This document shows positions 63,011 through 64,000 of a DNA stretch of 64,000 bases, piece after piece. Each line of letters begins with the position of its first letter. The stretch's first letter is position 1. The stretch spans positions 2,848,001 through 2,912,000 of the forward strand of contig NZ_CP129118.1 of NCBI RefSeq assembly GCF_033304615.1, written 5' to 3'. The stretch comes from Sporosarcina oncorhynchi. GTDB taxonomy: Bacteria; Bacillota; Bacilli; Bacillales_A; Planococcaceae. The translations under genes and the position numbers were made by a program. A model generated the notes under the pieces. That model was not told the DNA's origin. It ran no database searches and saw only the letters and a program-made list of their open reading frames with translations.

Positions 63011-64000
63011 ATGGGGGCAATTGATGGTGAAGGGTTTATCAAACGAATTGATCAGTTGAAAACGCAAATCTGGCTTGACGGCGAATTAGTGAAAGAACCG
63101 ATTTCACAACATAAAGCTTTTAAAGGGGTCCTCAAGACGAAAGCATCCCTTTATGATTTGCAATGGCAACCCGATTTAGTAGATGAAATGACTTTCGAAT
63201 CGCCCGCAACGAAAGAGCGGATCGGCATATCCTTTTTACAGCCGCGGATGAAAGAGGATTTGCATAGACGAAGAAAGATGATTGAACAGTGGGCGCGGGT
63301 ATCTTGCGGCCTGCTCGGCAGAAGTCCCGATTACTTAAATACCGTCATTACTAGTTTTGCGTGCTCGACGGACTACTTGAAAGACAAGGAAAACTGCTTT
63401 CCTGACCATATCCACTCGCTTTACACCCGCGCGAGGGAGAACGATCTATCGTTCACACATACATTCATCACACCCCAAGTGAACCGCTCACGGGCATATT
63501 TCGAAACGTCAGATGAACCAATTGCAGCTAAAATTGTCGGTAAGACGACTGACGGACTCATTATTAAAGGCGCCCGGTTGCTTGCGACTCAAGGTGGGTT
63601 AACCGACGAAGTACTCGTTTTTAGTTCTCCGACACTGTACTGTGAACCTGAAGAATCATTTGCATTTTCAATTCCGTCCGATACACCGGGTTTGAAGTTC
63701 ATTTGCAGAGAATCATTTGTTGGCGGAGATTCGCATTTCAACTACCCACTTAGTTCCCGGTTCGAAGAGATCGATTCAGTTGTTGTGTTTGATAATGTGC
63801 TCGTCCCTTGGGAATGTGTCTTCTTTCATTCCGACACGCAAGTTGCCTCGGAATTTTTCGGTGCTAGTGCTTTTCATCCTTTCACGGTCCATCAAGTTGT
63901 TACAAGACAAATCGTCAAAACAGAATTTATGCTCGGTGTTGCGGAGTTACTCGTACAAACGATTAACGTCGGTGAGTACTTACATATCCAGGAGAAACTC
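63011..64000 (+). CDS. hpaB: HpaB-type 4-hydroxyphenylacetate 3-monooxygenase (truncated by window)
   Basis: ATG 63011 follows AGGAGG. The frame stays open to the window end (330 codons). IWLDGELVKEPISQHKAFKG, LLGRSPDYLNTVITSFACS and VVVFDNVLVPWECVFF match the acyl-CoA-dehydrogenase-like HpaB/YoaI family of FADH2-dependent aromatic monooxygenases, which hydroxylate 4-hydroxyphenylacetate or similar phenols with flavin from a separate reductase. The reductase partner must lie beyond or elsewhere. Divergent from the VOC epimerase-like gene. Confidence 0.9.
   Translation, partial: MGAIDGEGFIKRIDQLKTQIWLDGELVKEPISQHKAFKGVLKTKASLYDLQWQPDLVDEMTFESPATKERIGISFLQPRMKEDLHRRRKMIEQWARVSCGLLGRSPDYLNTVITSFACSTDYLKDKENCFPDHIHSLYTRARENDLSFTHTFITPQVNRSRAYFETSDEPIAAKIVGKTTDGLIIKGARLLATQGGLTDEVLVFSSPTLYCEPEESFAFSIPSDTPGLKFICRESFVGGDSHFNYPLSSRFEEIDSVVVFDNVLVPWECVFFHSDTQVASEFFGASAFHPFTVHQVVTRQIVKTEFMLGVAELLVQTINVGEYLHIQEKL

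Overview
This 64 kb window looks like chromosome from a low-to-moderate GC Gram-positive spore-former of the Bacillales, most plausibly a Planococcaceae/Sporosarcina-type organism. The evidence is strong AGGAGG-type ribosome binding sites, many TTG and GTG starts, S-layer-homology (SLH) surface proteins, and Bacillus-type genes (RsbQ, OhrR/Ohr/glutathione peroxidase, YxcD, a Tim44-like protein, RlmD, YhgE/Pip, a BCCT transporter). No rRNA, tRNA or CRISPR array was seen. The organism assignment is inference.

Layout. (1) 1-290: the start of an SLH protein. (2) 449-13590: a dense island of nucleases, ATPases and helicases that reads as a defence island: an McrA-like HNH nuclease, an unknown protein, a promoter/operator-driven three-gene operon headed by a GHKL ATPase (3009-6514), a GmrSD-type DUF262/DUF1524 protein, a MazG-like protein overlapping a PLD-helicase, a GIY-YIG protein, and a PD-(D/E)XK nuclease fused to a DUF2075/Schlafen-type helicase. 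(3) 13787-18879: decayed and phage-derived DNA: a chimeric pseudogene, an antitoxin with a nonsense-mutated ParE-like toxin, and a replication module (initiator, DnaB-type helicase, partner) whose dnaB is split by an IS1182-type element with a recognisable 9-bp target duplication. (4) 19200-22210: an Rpn nuclease gene with in-frame 12-bp repeats, a candidate type I toxin with antisense RNA, and an Rpn remnant. (5) 22566-32496: transport, envelope and accessory genes, a NUDIX plus unknown two-gene operon, a Fic protein, and copies of a long imperfect palindromic repeat. (6) 32876-39946: two nearly identical IS4-family elements bracketing the two halves of one IS66 element and a polymorphic toxin/immunity pair. 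The 7-bp target duplications are exchanged between the copies, which indicates integration of a circle by IS4-IS4 recombination. (7) 40035-64000: mostly core-type genes: small membrane proteins, AraC, XRE and ArsR regulators with visible operators, a second Rpn protein, an ohr-gpx-ohrR peroxide operon with OhrR box, rsbQ coupled to a PAS-GGDEF protein, rlmD, a flavin disulfide reductase, YhgE/Pip, VOC proteins, a CueP-like lipoprotein and the start of an HpaB-type monooxygenase.

The best candidate for an undescribed system is the GHKL-ATPase operon at 3009-6514, which has its own promoter, a perfect inverted repeat over the start of transcription, translational coupling, a terminator, and two partners with no fold I recognise. 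The RsbQ/PAS-GGDEF pair and the NUDIX/421-residue pair are also worth following. All functions are read from sequence motifs; no database search was possible.
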